Source of the DNA: Seriola aureovittata
Taxonomy: Eukaryota > Chordata > Actinopteri > Carangiformes > Carangidae
Length of the DNA: 64,000 nucleotides
NCBI RefSeq assembly: GCF_021018895.1
Contig: NC_079373.1
Location: 4,777,501-4,841,500, forward strand
Direction of reading: 5' to 3'
Positions 23,142 through 35,329 of this stretch are shown one piece after another (within the stretch, counting starts at the first letter, position 1; every line of letters begins with the position of its first letter). The notes under the pieces are model-generated. The model was not told where the DNA came from. It ran no database searches and was given only the letters and a program-made list of their open reading frames with translations. The translations under genes and the position numbers were made by a program.

Positions 23142-24435
23142 TACGCTGCTCAAAAAAATGAAGGGAACACTTAATCATAACAGTATAACACCAAGTCAGT
23201 TAAACTTCAGGGATATCAATCTGCCCATTCAGGAAGCACAAGTGATTGTGAATCAGTTTCACCTGCTTTGGTACAAATGAAGGTGACAACAGGTGCAATG
23301 GAGAGGCAAAATGTGTTTTGCTGGTGTCCTTGTATCTGCTGGCAGCATGAGGCGGTACCTGCAGCCCAAACAGGTAGTCCAGCTCCTCCAGGATGGCACA
23401 TCCATACATGTGGTCGCATGAAGTTTTGCTGTGTCTCTCAGCACAGTCTCAGGAGCATGGAGGAGATGCCAGGAGACCGGCCGTTACACGAGGAGAGCTG
23501 GACAGGGCCGTAGAAGGGCATCAACCCAGCAGCAGGACCGGGACCTGCTCCTTTGTGTGAGGAGGAACAGGAGGAGCACTGCCAGAGCCCTACAACATGA
23601 CCTCCAGCAGGCTCCTGGTGTGCATGTTCTGACCAAACTGTCAGAAACAGACTCCATGAGGGTGGCATGAGGGCGGCCATTGGTGCCCTGTTCTCTTCAC
23701 AGATGAGAGCAGGTTCACACTGAGCACATGTGACAGGCGTGAAAGAGTCTGGAGACGCCGTGGTGAATGTTATGCTGCCTGTAACATCATCCAGTATGAT
23801 CGGTTGGTGGTGGGTCAGTGATGGTCTGGGGAGGCAGATCCTTGGAGGGTCTCACAGACATCCATGTCACAGCCAGCAGTACCCTGACTGCTGTTGGGTA
23901 CCGGGATGAAATCCTCAGAGCGATTGTCAGACCTTACGCTGCAGTGGGCCCTGGGTTCCTCCTGGTCCTGGACAATGCCCGGCCTCATGTGGCCAGAGTG
24001 TGTAGGCAGTTCCTGGATAGTGAAGGCATTGATGCCATTGACTGGCCCCCGCATTCCCCTGACCTAAATCCAACTGATCACTTATGGGACGTTATGTATC
24101 GTTTCATCCGACGGCGCCACAGACTGTCCAGGAGTTCACTGATGCCCTGATCCAGGTCTGGATCCCCCCCGGGACACCATCCAGCGACTCATCAGTAGCA
24201 TGCCCAGTAGTTGGGGGCCATACACACTACTGAGTCACATGATAAGTTGCTGTGATGAAATTCAAGCAAGTTGGATCAGCCTGTGATTTCAATTTTTTAC
24301 TTTGATTTTCGGTGTGACTGTGAATCCAGCCCTTCAGCGGGTTAATGATTTTGGTTTCCATTGACCGTTGTTAGGTCATTTTGTCTCAGCAAATTATACA
24401 ATGAACATCAGTAAAGCATTAGAACCTAGATCTGC
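23142..24435 (+). mobile_element. decayed Tc1/mariner-superfamily transposon, right end lost
   Basis: The left terminal repeat begins TACGCTGCTCAAAAAAATGA after a TA, the signature terminus of a Tc1-like family widespread in teleosts. The body carries a broken transposase. The match to the expected 3' region ends near 24435 (CCTAGATCTG), and I find no inverted copy of the left terminus, so the right TIR is truncated or diverged. The element is non-autonomous and probably old: frameshifts interrupt the N-terminal DNA-binding region and the start of the DDE domain. Confidence 0.85.
23347..24200 (+). pseudogene. Tc1-like transposase pseudogene (DDE_3 domain)
   Basis: Fragments in several frames recover a Tc1-type transposase. 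The N-terminus begins MRRYLQPKQVVQLLQDG at 23347, a helix-turn-helix-like opening. The longest intact part, 23818-24150 (110 codons), has VWGGR, LVLDNARPHVAR and WPPHSPDLNPTDHLWD, the DDE superfamily endonuclease core. The catalytic Asp of LDNARPH is followed after 34 residues by the third catalytic position, which is Asp (NPTDHLWD) where Tc1 elements normally have Glu (NPxEHLWD, DD34E). The first catalytic Asp region (DESRFTL-like) lies in another frame near 23702, so the gene is frameshifted. No host function is suggested. Confidence 0.85.
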
Positions 24436-27400
24436 TTTATAATAAAAAAAGAGATGGAAATCTCACTTTCTACATTAAGTGACCTTTAAACATAACATAT
24501 GTCATTTTGGGACACTGATGCTGATGATGACTCTAGAAGAAGCCAGGCGCACTGCTGTGGTTGCAGTGAGTGAGGGCTTTTTCCCATGTGCTCAAAATGT
24601 TTAACCCAACTGAAAAAGCATCTGTGCAGATCAAAACCACAATGAGCAAAGTGAAACATTCAAGGCTCATTTTGCTTTGATATAGATATTATCCTTCAAA
24701 ATAAAAGTTGAGCTGTTACAATTGGCTCCTTTGGTGGAAACATGAAACTAATTGTACACAGAAACACTTACAGTTCATTAACTCGTTGATCATGAGGATT
24801 TTTAAACCCCTGAAAATTTGAAAGTTGAGATGCATGAGCATAGGCTTAAAAAGAATATACAAAGGTAGTTGTGTCATATAATATTCAGATAGTTACATCC
24901 CCAAGCATTGGTTCAGGATGGATATAGATTTATTACTTTTTTTAATTACTCCTAAAGATCCAAAAGATTTGAAGGTAGAGACCTAGTATTTATATATACC
25001 CACATATCCAAATATAGTGTTACATCCTTCACTACAAACACTGAATGTGACGTGGAGGTAAAGCTTCAATGAACCATTGCTGCTACACTATCAGTGGGAA
25101 ACACTGGCTCCTCTCTCACAAAATGATCCACTGGAATTAAAATCTGATCGTAGTGATGATAGTGAGTCATTACTATCAAAGTTTCTATCTTTAGCTCACA
25201 GCTTCAAAATCAGTTTAGATCCTCATTAAGGCTTACCTAAATCTAAATTTGACACAGCAATACAACAGGATATGCAATAGAAATTTCTAATGGTTATTCA
25301 TATATTATGGTGTGCATAATGTAGGATCAGGGTTGCACAATTTGTTACTTAGAACACATGCAGTACATATACGTACATTTATATGTATGTTAACATGTTA
25401 GTTATGTCAGATACAATGACTGCTGTAGTTGCTTTTTGATGCAATCCGAGGGGAGATTTTCAACATTTATCTCCAACTGATCTGAAAACATTTTGATGGA
25501 AACGTAACTCTGGCTGGATTATGGTTTTCATCAACATAACAAGGAAATATTTTTAATTAGTGTATCTGGTAAACCTCTAAAATTCAGCATCAATACAAAG
25601 ATTATTGACAGGCATACCAAGTAAGCGCAACGTCATTCCCTCTCTCTCTATTGTTGTTTCCTGCCTCTCTCTGGACTGTCAAATAAAGACCAAAAACTAA
25701 TATTAAAAGCAAAGATTATTGACAACATATTTCATTTGTTTTCTGCCAAAATATCTAATCTTGCAATAGAATACAGCATTATTAAGCTTTGTGTATTGTT
25801 GTGTTTAGGCACTCACAGCACTCAGTTAAAGTATGATGGTCTGGTTTAATACAGAAAAAAGTTCACAGTGACTTGGACTGCGAGACAGGATGTGTTTATT
25901 CACATTTAACCAAAACCTAAAACGTTGCCCCAAATCCAAATCCAAGCAACACGTCAGTTTGCCATCACAACATTAGTGGTTTAGTGATATAAAAACATAA
26001 TTTCTAGGGGACAATGTAGAAAATTTTATATGTAATCTCAAATACTCTGGTATTACAGTTTATTTTTCTGATGTGATGATAAAGTCCAGGGGTTGGACAC
26101 AATAAAGTCAGCAGCTGTGCAATGTGATGGTCAGAGGTGGTGTTGTTAGGGACAGCATTATATTAGGTAGCCTGTTGCTGTTAATGACATTTGATGTACT
26201 TAAACTACTTCAATTATATACCGCTTGTTACATTTTGTTTTTAAATAATAGCTATACTTTAGTATTTCTCTGATTGGCTACTTAGATGAGCACATGAGTG
26301 ATTTCACCCATTTACATACTTACTTATACCAGTGCAATGCAAAGCAGAACAATAGAGTAGAAGCTTTTTATCAAAACAGATTTTAAGCATACAACAAGAC
26401 CGTTTAAAACAGGTTCACATGGAATGAAAACTTTGAGCTGGTTAGTGTTCAGTTTGTCTTACCATTGTTTTTGCCTTAAGAACAGAGACTAATAACTAGA
26501 TTTTGTCTCACAGGTACAAAACTCTTGTGCACACCAATCGTCAGCTTGTCGTCATGAGTTCAAGCACGAATTTTAAAGAACACATGCTGTAAATTGAGGT
26601 ATATGATTTGCTGGCACGACTTTTTTGAGGTTAGCTCCGTGTGTTGGGGCTGTAACAGCTGTGAACGCATGACATGTGAACTTACTCCTGATTGGCTCCC
26701 TCACAAAGCTGTTGGACTGAATATTCACCACTCAGCTGGTTTACATCCTTTGAATTAGATGAGGTGCTGATGTCGGCACTAAGTCTTGAAATTCACTCAG
26801 TTTTACTCTTTTAGTTCAGGTTGTAACGAAGCAGTATTTATTTGCAGGAATAAGCAGAGCATTCTTTTTTATCCTAAATCTCCATATGATCAAAATTACG
26901 TGGAAACTGAATAAAATGGCCCCTTTGAGAAGATGTAAAAATCAATTTATTAGCTGTATAGTCCGAACTATGTTGAATCAGGCAGATCTTGACTCAGATA
27001 ACGTGTGTGTCTCGTGTTTGAACCTGTGAATGTGTGAAATAAAGCATTCATCTCTATTTCAGTTTTCAGGCTGTAACTGGTGGAGGTATCTTCCTTTAGT
27101 TAGTGGTTGGAGTTAAAAGTTTTAGTTTGGAGAGAAAAACACAGATGTTGGAGGAAATGGAGAATTATCTCAACTGGCTTTCTAAAGCTGACATAAAGAT
27201 GTTTACACACATTTAACCATTAGCATAACTGACATTAAAAGGATGGAAAACGCTGGTGTTTTCATGTGCATGCTGACAAACACAGAGAATCTGTCCTCGA
27301 CCACAGGAACAACTGAGAAATAAACGAGTTCTTCATGCATGTGGTTATTTCCCACAGTTTAGAACGTTCACTCTGAAGTACAGGTTCGTAGTCACAGGGC

Positions 27401-28313
27401 ATGACATTTTTTCATGAGTCTGACATTAACCAAACCCGGGACAATTAAGGATTAAGATTATAGTCAGTCACATGAGGTTACTGACTAGTTATCTTTTTTC
27501 TTTTTTATTCTCCAGGGAGTAGAACAGCATCTTTTGATTGTTCTCTCAAAATCTTCTCTAATATTGTAAAAAAAAAACAACAACTCTGTCACACCTTTGT
27601 GGAAAGTACGAGTGACAAAGCTCTAGATTCCATTTACTTTTTAACTTTTACACCGCTCTGAAGTTGTTAACCTTCGGTCAAAAATGTTCCTCTTGCTGCT
27701 GTGACGACATCGTTACCATGGCCTGAACTTCAACAGTTTTATCTGTTCAGACCTGAAACTAAGTTGTCTGCGTGCATCTTCATCTTTGATCCACAGAACG
27801 TGATCTGTGGTTTTGAGCTTTGTCCCATTTCATGTCATTTTTGTGATCCCAGGTAACCAATACCTGTCTGTTAACCAGATATCAGCAATCAATACTGTGT
27901 TATATTAATTAGTAAAAGAGACATGTTAAATTAAAAGCAAAGCTGGTGGGATTTCACTTTAATGACAACACAGTAAATCAGGATATAGCATGATAATTAC
28001 ACGTTTGAATTATAGACATACTGTATATTGTCTTGCAGTAGTCAGATACTGAATGTGACTCATCCTCTGTGGGAGTCATTTTGGGCCATAAACAGGACGT
28101 ACACAGTAATGTTGTGGGGAGTAAACCCACCAAAGTCCAGATATCACAACATTTTTTTTTTTTTTTGTTGAAGACAGTTGATCCATTTTTTTTTATCTGT
28201 TTAATGTAAAAATGATTTTATGAATCATTAAGTAGCATAAAAGTCTTGATCTCTCTGTGTTGAGAACTGGATGGTACTCTCCCTCTCTCTTTGAATGGGG
28301 AGGAGAAGGTGTA

Positions 28314-28314
<1 letters not shown>
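24436..28314. other. AT-rich intron-like or intergenic DNA
   Basis: I see no exon, RNA gene or recognised transposon other than the weak retroposon tail at 25620. Long stretches look unique and could hide conserved non-coding elements. Confidence 0.6.
25620..25705 (+). repeat. possible retroposon 3' tail
   Basis: TTCCCTCTCTCTCTATTGTT, TTCCTGCCTCTCTCTGGACT and GTCAAATAAAGACCAAAAAC resemble the 3' end of a fish retroposon with a poly(A)-signal-like tail. Weak, from general pattern only. Confidence 0.3.
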
Positions 28315-28390
<76 letters not shown>

Positions 28391-28537
28391 TGGGGGGAGT
28401 GTATCGTCACCACCACTCCTGGTCGTGACTCACAGCGCACAATGCTTTTCGCTCCTCTCCCGAGCATTTTATTTATTTTTAGCTGAGCAACGTTTTATAC
28501 GCCCGAGCTGTAGGCCTGCACAGAAGATGACACACAC

Positions 28538-28615
<78 letters not shown>
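28315..28615. repeat. inverted microsatellite pair (TG)37 and (CA)42
   Basis: (TG)n at 28315-28389 is followed 141 bp later by (CA)n at 28530-28615, with one CG interruption in the second. Same arrangement as at 12318-12508. Confidence 0.9.
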
Positions 28616-29659
28616 AAGAACATGAGCAGAAAATATGTCCGTTCATCCAGACATTCTTATTTCTTTGATATTGTTTTTGTCCGTCAGAGGTCAATCAGAT
28701 TTCTTTTTGTCATTTACCAAAGTTCATATTACTGAGATGTCAAAGTGTGTGTGTGCTGTCTTTTGCAATGTCTTTGCATTGTCTGCAGATAACAGAGTCT
28801 GATGCAGTTTTTTTATGTTGGATAATATTTTCTTATGGTGATATTTGCTTGTATTTCTTCAGTATTACTCAGGAATGACTCTGAAATTGTTGTTGTGGCC
28901 CAAATGCAGAGAGCTAACATGACCAGAGTCGTATCTTAAGACGCAAAGTGCTTTGCTCAGTTTGACAAAGAACAGCTCAAAATAATTTACGTAAACGAAA
29001 ACATCACTCAATGAACAAATTAGAAGACAACACACACATGCGATGCCTAACTTCAGATTGTAGGTGGTGACTTTCTGCTGTCAAAGTCAGCTTTTGCCTG
29101 ATGTTGTTGGAACTCTAAAGCTACACATCAGCTTTACACAATTTTGTGTTTGATCTGACCATGCCATCCGTGCGACATGTGACATACAGGGATCTTACAT
29201 ACTGTTGCTTGCAGCTACATTTCCCCAACACCTATTTTGTATTTGATGGTTTCTTAATGCCAACGCTTCTTCCTGCTTATCTCTGCTATGGGCACGGGAG
29301 GGAATACTCAATTGTTTGTGTCATGTTGGGAATTAAAAAAAGATGTCTTCATGTCAAATCAGGTTAAATTGAAAACTAAAGTCCTTTGCACTGAAATAGA
29401 CGTTTGATTCGTTAGTTGCTGTCGTTACAGCAGTTATATGGGACCCAGATTTCTAAAAAAACCTTTCAGTCATATTGACGTGCAAATCACCAAATCAATG
29501 CTCAGTGGGCTAGTCTCTGTGTTCGTACTGCTTTACATTAACCAGCTCAAACTTTGATTTGCCCTCAGCACTTTTGTGTGTTTGATCTGAGCCTTGATAT
29601 AATCAGAAGGCAGAGAATCTGAAGCCCAGACACAATACATGATAACGTGCAGCAGAGGC

Positions 29660-29695
29660 CAGTTCAGTTCAGTTCAGTTCAGTTCAGTTCAGTTC
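29660..29695 (+). repeat. (AGTTC)7 pentanucleotide repeat
   Basis: Seven uninterrupted copies of AGTTC. Confidence 0.95.
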
Positions 29696-29984
29696 CACAA
29701 TGTGAAAACCACCAAATTAATCACGGCCAACCACACAACTATAAAAAAATTAAATAAAAAGGCTGTTAGAGGAGCAGTACAACTATTTTAAAATATTTTT
29801 TAAAACAGCATTTTGGTCACTATAGGCTTTGTAAACTAGTGTCTGACACCAAGTTTCCGGTTGGGCTGCATTTGAGAACTTAATGTGTTGGAAATTTTGC
29901 TAAAATTTTTTAGGCAAATATTCTGGGTTTGATCACTTCTGTACCAACTATCCTCAATTACTCTTCATCTCCTTCTTTCTCTTT

Positions 29985-30346
29985 ATAGTTTGAAGGAACA
30001 ACTTATTTTCTCACTCATCTCTAATACAGAGAGTCTTGGCTTTATTTGACCAGGTTTCATCCCAAAACAGTCGAGGTAAACGGAGATGTTTGTCTTTGGA
30101 AAAATGACATTTAAATATCAAACAGCAGAATGTCTTTATAGAATCACAGTATTTTTTTTGTTTAATTTTCTTTGCTTTAACCACAAAAAAAAAATCCATT
30201 CAGCTCCGTTGTGTTGGGGAGCAATGAGGCAGAAATCAGAAACGGGATTGGATTGGGAAATTGGAAAACCTGGACAAATAAAATAAAACATATGAGATAT
30301 GTGAGAAAACATTTTCTCTTAAAATATGGGTGAACTGACCCTTTAA
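29985..30346. mobile_element. palindromic MITE C, copy 2
   Basis: The right end GGGTGAACTGACCCTTTAA (30328-30346), internal TTGTGTTGGGGAGCAATGAG and the left arm CCAGGTTTCATCCCAAAACA pair imperfectly as in the 16015 copy. No coding capacity. Confidence 0.6.
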
Positions 30347-31194
30347 TTCTAACTTCACCTGCACACTTGCAAAAGCAAGAGCTCAGAGAGCTGATCTCAA
30401 GTCTGCCAATTTATCCAGATGGCAAATTCAGAAAAAGTAACAGTCGTGCAAACAAGCCACTTCCTTCCTTCCGAATGGGAAACATGAAGCAACAGTGTTG
30501 AGATTACCAAATGAAAAACCGTCTGGAAATTTAGAATAAGACTTTCGTAAAGATTTAGGAATTCATGGATAATTGGGGAACTGGTTTAAGTCATAATCCT
30601 TACGATTTTTGTTGATTTGGCGACACCCGTGGTTACCGTGGTAACAGCAAGTCCAGTTCTATACAACAGCAAACAATCAGCTACTTTGTCAGAAATAAGG
30701 GAAGCTGGTGAATCTGTTGACATCCGCCAAACCAGTTTATGTTGCTTTATTTCTCCCTTGCAAAATATTGTCTTGTTTTCTTCACACATTTTTGACAAAT
30801 AGTCGTGGTTAACGCTAACTGTAACAAATACTCTGTTTCCTGTGGCTGCCTCACGATTAAAACACGATCTTGTGTAACAAGGTAAAAGTAAAGACATAAA
30901 ATAAAAAAATTAGATAAATAAGAATAGGAAATAAAGTACACCTCTAATGTGGTCATCAGTGAGATAAAAATTGATGAAATGATTAACTCCACCACGACCA
31001 ATAAAACTACTTTAGACAGACATTTACACAATCAAAATACATTGGATGCCAACCATACATATTATCACAAATGGTGGTTGATTTCATGAAATTCTTATGA
31101 CTTAAAGTTAGAAGAAGAGACATTATTTCATATTGCACTGATACTGACTGCAACTCTCATCTGATCCATTTTTCTTGCTGGTTTCTTATTTCCT

Positions 31195-31600
31195 TTTTGT
31201 TTTTTTTCCCTCAGTTTTTCTGCATTTTCATCTTCATCCCTCGTCTCTCCCTCCGTCTGTTTTCTCTGTCTCAGTCGGATTCTTTTCTGACTCTGTCTCT
31301 CCCTCTCTCTCCCTCTTTATCCCCCTCTCTCATTCACTCTGTCTCTCTCAGGGGCCCGAGGTGAGGATTGACAGAGGGGAAATCCTGACTGACTGAAACC
31401 CGGCTGATGACGTCTCCTCTTCCTCCTCCTCAGTTTTTTACCTCCTCTTCCTTCAGTTTCTCCTCTTCCTTCTCTCCACTTTTTGCTTTCTTCTCCCTCC
31501 TTCACCCCCTTCTCCTTCTTCTCCCCAGCCTGTTTTTCTCCTCCTCTTCCTCCTCCTCCTGCTCTTCATGCTCCCCCCTCTCGTGCTGTAGGATTAAGGT
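31195..31600 (+). other. polypyrimidine-rich stretch with acceptor-like sites
   Basis: About 400 bp of CT-rich sequence. TCTGTCTCTCTCAG|GGGCCCGAG|GTGAGG at 31350-31366 would give a 9-nt micro-exon, and CTCCTCCTCAG at 31433 is another acceptor-like site. I do not call an exon, because such matches are expected in a CT tract. Confidence 0.4.
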
Positions 31601-32804
31601 ACATCCACACTTCCCCCGGCAGAAGCTCTCTCTCAGATGCATGCATGTGACATGGAGGACTAAATGTGACACAACCACACTCTTTAGCCTCCACTTTTTG
31701 TTAAATTAACATAATAAAACATCTGCTTTGACACTTCTATAATCACAGTTATTGTCACCTGAATTGTGTCACAAAGATGTTAAAAGCATCAAAAGAGACA
31801 TAAGAACAGGAGAAGAAATGTTTAAAAAGTGTAAAAATCTGTAGATTGGACTTCATTGTCAGAGAACTGGCTGCATAGCATGCGTTTCATCTAAAGACAC
31901 GTTCCCAAAATTAAATTTCTTTGTTCTTCGTACACGTGTACCTGAAGAAAAAGAATGATTCATCACAAATTAAATTTCAGAGTGTCACCAAATGTGGTCT
32001 TTTCAAATTTAACAAGAGTCAAATAGAAGTTTTCTGTTCATTCATAGGGCTGATGTGGAGAATGAAAAAATGATATCTGATAAACTTAACTGATGAAATT
32101 CAGAGTCCAGCAGCCACAGGTTTGAAAACGTGAGACCCACACTGCCCTTCACTGGGACCATCTGCACTGTGTATTATATACCGATTCAACAGCTACATTA
32201 AGTGAGAAGTGTTTCTAATTCTCTGTCCTTTTGTGAATTTCCATACACGAGAAGAAAGTCCAGTACAACACTTGCACTAACTACAACCTCAGCAGTGTAA
32301 AGCATTTGATTTAGTCAACACTGCTTTGACCATGTCAAAAAAAACGAACATTGTAGGCATCAAAAGAGTCAAGTGTTTGTGGCAAAACAGTTGTACTGGA
32401 ACTATGTGACTGGTTGTTGTGTTGTTAGTGGGTGTTTCCTGTCCGTTCCCTTCCAGCTGTGTTTTCAGAGGCATCTTTTAGATATTTAGATCTTAAATGG
32501 AAAGGCAATTCAATCAGGAGAGACTCAGATATTAAGAAGCGAAAACAATTTACACAGGGAGAATGAAAAGTGAAGAGTCTTTGGCAGTTAGACCCCGTTG
32601 TGATGTCATCATAAGGAAAGAGGATGCTGTGCGTCATGTAGGGGGGGTCCTAGTGATGAGTGAGGATCTGGATGAAGAGGAATGGCTTTTGATGACCTCC
32701 ACTAAAATAAGAAATTATTACAAATAAATAGAAAATTGTATTTGTTAGGATAGTGAGTTGGTTCAGACACATTAATAACATATTTTACTGGTGCACATGT
32801 GATT

Positions 32805-33100
32805 TAGATTAGACAGTTAATCACTTAGATGAAAATTAATCAGCATCTAATCAAATAATTATTTAAGCATAAACAGGAAACATTTGTTGGTTCAAGCTTC
32901 TCACATGTGAGGATTTGATGGTTTTCTTGGCCATAGTAAACTGAAGGTTTTTGGGTTTGGGGCTGTTGGTTGGAGAAAACAAGACATTTGAAAATATTCA
33001 CCTTGGAAATTACAATGAGCATTTTTCACTATTATGTCATAGACTGAATGATTAATTGAGGAAATAATTAGTTAAATGAATTGTTAGTTGCAGTCTCATT
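32805..33100 (+). mobile_element. MITE B ('GCAGCCCTAAT' family), copy 1
   Basis: Contains ACATTTGTTGGTTCAAGCTT, AAACAAGACATTTGAAAATA and the terminal GTTAGTTGCAGTCTCATT, matching a very common teleost repeat with terminal 'ATCGTTAGTTGCAGCCCTAAT' character. Ends are diverged. Confidence 0.65.
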
Positions 33101-33634
33101 GTGATTTGAGCTTGGCTGAAAGAGCCAGTCTCAGCTCATGTTGGTTTGGCGACCAACACACAATTCACAAGATATTTAACCAGTCACAACACAGAGTTCA
33201 ACCCACTTAGCTCAATGTAGTCTACGTTAACGCACTACAAGAACCTGGTGTGAAGACCACAGTGAGACAATGTCCCTCACACTCCTCTGTGTGTAAACAA
33301 CCCAAAAAAAGTTTGTTCTAACCCAAAAAACACATTTTGTTCCACCATTTTGTCAACAACTAAAATAACTAGAAATGTAAAATATTTCACCACCTCTAAC
33401 TCCATGTTCAGTTCTTACTCTTTTGAGCTTTTTGTTTGGCTTTAGTGGGTATGGAGCAGTTTTGAAGTCAAAATGAAAAGAATTAAAGCATGAACTTGGA
33501 GAGTGGGATCATTCTATGCATTTTACTGTTGAGTTGATAAAAGTTGATATATTGAGATAAGTTAATATCTCAGTCTCACATAAATTACAAAATGATTTAT
33601 ACATTTTGATTTTATTTCCTGTGCTCTTTCACAG

Positions 33635-33704
33635 GGGACCTGGTGAGTGCAATTCCATGGCCCTGAAGTGACAACAAGACTTGGTCTGTGGACCACAGCT
33701 GCAG
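33635..33704 (+). ncRNA. candidate 70-nt internal exon of host transcript
   Basis: The acceptor CTGTGCTCTTTCACAG|GGG ends at 33634 and the donor GCTGCAG|GTACGAC begins at 33705. A shorter alternative would end at GGGACCTG|GTGAGTGC. The segment carries stop codons and no recognisable protein. It lies in an AT-rich repeat-laden interval where such a well-formed pair of signals stands out, but one exon-like match in 20 kb can occur by chance. Confidence 0.25.
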
Positions 33705-33784
33705 GTACGACACTGGTGCTGCACGTATGACAGACAATCAAAGGATTTTATTCTTGCTGATTGGACCTTCCCATTTTCATTCCA

Positions 33785-34063
33785 CAGCTGAATTAGTTGT
33801 TTTCATAATCTGTTAATTGTCATTTGTCAAATGAAAATGCCAAACATTCGCTGGTTCCAGCTTCGTGATATTTGATAGTAAAGTTGATATGTTTAGGTTT
33901 TGGTTGCCGGACAAGACCAGGTATTTGAGGACGACTGTGGGAAATTACAACAGCCTTTTCATTATTTTCTGAAATTTTATAGACCAAATGAGGAAGATTA
34001 ATTAAGAATACAATCAGCAGATTTACTGATTATGAAAGTAATTGTTCCTTGCAGCCCTAATTG
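33785..34063 (+). mobile_element. MITE B, copy 2
   Basis: Same family and orientation as the 32805 copy: CATTCGCTGGTTCCAGCTTC, ATTTTATAGACCAAATGAGG and terminal TTCCTTGCAGCCCTAATTG. It starts about 80 bp after the candidate exon 33635-33704. Confidence 0.7.
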
Positions 34064-34373
34064 AATCATCTGTAAAGGAGCAAAGTGGGTGGAGACGCTT
34101 GTTGTGGAAAGAGTTCTCCACTGTAAAATTTTATTTTGAAAGTTTAGGATAACCTTAGTGTTACTCATCAGAATGAGACTCCCATACATCAGTTAGAACC
34201 ATTTCTTCTCACACCAGCATGCTCAAAAGTAATACTACGGTACCCATGAGCCTCACTAGTAGTTGCTGTGGAGATAAAGCCAGAAGAAAGGCACCAAACT
34301 ATATAACTATGGTCATACAGTATGAACTAGTTTTGTTCCAGCATAACCAGTTTTACATTTTGAGTGAAATATG

Positions 34374-34835
34374 GCAGAGAGTAAGATGAGAAGATTGATA
34401 CCACTCTAAAACATAAGGCTACAGCCAGCAGCCAGTTAGCTTAGCTTAGCACAAAGGCTGGAAGTAGAGAGAAACAGTTAGCCTGAATCAGCCGAAAAGT
34501 GACAAAATCTTCCTACCAGTGTGTCTAAAGATCCCTAATGATGATGCTATATCTCATTTCTTTAATGTTTACTAAAATTTAGTGTAAAAATGACAATTTG
34601 CTATTTTGTGTGGGGTATGTGCCAGAATATTTCCCTGCCTGCTATTTTTACACCTCAGTTTTTGTATGGATTAAACAAACAAGATATAATGTGTTAATTA
34701 TTTAGCTTTAGAGGGGCTGGTAGGCTGACTTTGTTACCTTTAGATGAAGCCAGGCTACAGTAGCTGTTTCCCCCGGTTCTCAGTCTTTGTGCTAAGCTTG
34801 TATAACTGGCCGCTGGCTTCATATTCAACAGACAG
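34374..34835. mobile_element. fold-back MITE E
   Basis: The left half holds CAGCCAGTTAGCTTAGCTTA and GCACAAAGGCTGGAAGTAGA. The right half holds the inverse, TCTCAGTCTTTGTGCTAAGC and AACTGGCCGCTGGCTTCATA. The arms are about 180 bp and the centre is AT-rich. This family is familiar from many percomorph introns. No coding capacity. Confidence 0.7.
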
Positions 34836-34974
34836 TTGACTGTTGAGAAAGCAAATTAGGAAATTAAGAAAACAATCAGATCCTCAGGCTTTGTTGAGAT
34901 GATGACCTGATGACTCCTGACATGGCTGAAAACCCTGTATTGTTTGCCTGCTTTGAATTACAGAAGCTATTTGT

Positions 34975-35320
34975 AACTTTTGCTGTTGCTATATAGCTAG
35001 CGTTAGCATTAACAACTGTTTACTTACCAGTCTAGAAGAAACATTGTGAGTTCAGCATCAGACTTCATTCCTTTACTCACCAACAGCTGTTTCCAGCGGT
35101 GGAAAGCAACGCCGGTGTTAACTCTTGTCTCTATCGCGTCTTTTCTTCTACTGAAGTTAGCATGCTAACTAGCTAGCCTTGTCACTTTCCGATAGCGACT
35201 CACTGTAGCCTCCAGTCTGCCCTGAAGACGTAGTGCTGCTCAGAGGACGAATTATAACCTCTTGTCTTGTAAACGCAACAATGGCTGAAGCTTTTGTCAA
35301 GCAACAATCACCACTGCCCA
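34975..35320. mobile_element. MITE A, copy 2, right arm truncated
   Basis: AGCTATTTGTAACTTTTGCT at the left, then GCATTAACAACTGTTTACTT and TGTGAGTTCAGC, match the left end of the 19131 element. GAGGACGAATTATAACCTCT and ACGCAACAATGGCTGAAG match its right part. The match then stops before the terminal arm, so this copy is internally different and lacks the right TIR. Confidence 0.7.
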
Positions 35321-35329
35321 CTAACCTTG

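Noticed and set aside
23268..23680. ORFs of 79-81 codons on both strands in the Tc1 relic
   Set aside because: Frameshifted or antisense pieces of the transposase and its flank, not separate genes.
31351..31359. 9-nt micro-exon GGGCCCGAG between acceptor and donor-like sites
   Set aside because: Acceptor matches are expected in a 400-bp CT tract, and no frame or partner exon supports it.
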